From: CANHVK01 sp046304235
GTDB lineage: Bacteria; Bacteroidota; Bacteroidia; Flavobacteriales_D; Crocinitomicaceae
Length of the DNA: 13,734 bases
Reading direction: 5' to 3'
NCBI GenBank assembly: GCA_046304235.1
Contig: JBKCEW010000171.1
Coordinates: 1-13,734, forward strand
Shown: one piece after another, positions 13,641-13,734 of the stretch
Layout of the letters: each line of letters opens with the position of its first letter
How positions within the stretch are numbered: the first letter of the stretch is position 1
Position numbers and translations under genes: made by a program
The notes under the pieces: model-generated
The model's database searches: none
Told to the model about the DNA's origin: nothing
Seen by the model: the letters and a program-made list of their open reading frames with translations, nothing else

Positions 13641-13734
13641 TATTTGAATTTCGCAAAAAAATTGTAAAAAATTTACCCTACTTAAATATCCAAGAAATAT
13701 TTTCAGCATAGGATTGATTTATATTTGAAAAAAA

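Noticed and set aside
13639..13727. TATATTTG boxes on the forward strand (13639-13646 and 13720-13727) as promoters
   Set aside because: Both match the -7 consensus but sit in very AT-rich DNA without a spaced -33 box, and any target gene would lie beyond the window.

Overview
This is an AT-rich window from a bacterium of the phylum Bacteroidota, most likely the class Flavobacteriia. The placement rests on several seen features: a C-terminal type IX secretion (T9SS) sorting domain at 3905-4849, lipoproteins with Bacteroidota-style lipoboxes (one followed by CQKEE, a surface-export-like signal), exact TAnnTTTG promoter -7 boxes, start sites without clear Shine-Dalgarno sequences, and a long (426-residue) MetK. 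No mobile element, CRISPR array, rRNA or tRNA was seen.

Layout. Positions 1-565 hold the C-terminal end of a BamA/TamA-type outer-membrane beta-barrel protein, cut by the window edge. It converges with a two-gene reverse-strand unit (562-2132) encoding an Mla-type lipid ABC transporter permease and ATPase. Head-to-head with that unit is a forward pair, a SprT-like zinc metallopeptidase and mannose-1-phosphate guanylyltransferase (2126-3860), closed by a good terminator.

The centre (3905-8937, reverse strand) is a vitamin B12 uptake operon. It starts with a -7 box, then a complete-looking cobalamin riboswitch (8757-8924) and a leader of about 140 nt. Four tightly packed genes follow: a DUF4465 lipoprotein, a BtuB-like TonB-dependent receptor, a BtuG-like beta-propeller lipoprotein, and a protein carrying a T9SS sorting domain. 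The likely logic is capture of cobalamin at the cell surface, handover to the receptor for TonB-driven import, and shut-off by the riboswitch when B12 is plentiful. The T9SS-sorted fourth gene and the surface-export signal on the first are the most interesting parts of the window.

The right part carries housekeeping and small envelope genes. An Nfu-type iron-sulfur scaffold gene (reverse) diverges from metK (forward). Convergent with metK is a small basic lipoprotein whose last codons are the metK terminator. Divergent from that lipoprotein is a Rieske-fold lipoprotein that appears to have lost all four cluster ligands. The window ends with a reverse-strand unit of a small two-helix membrane protein, a TraB/GumN-family protein and a divergent DeoC aldolase.
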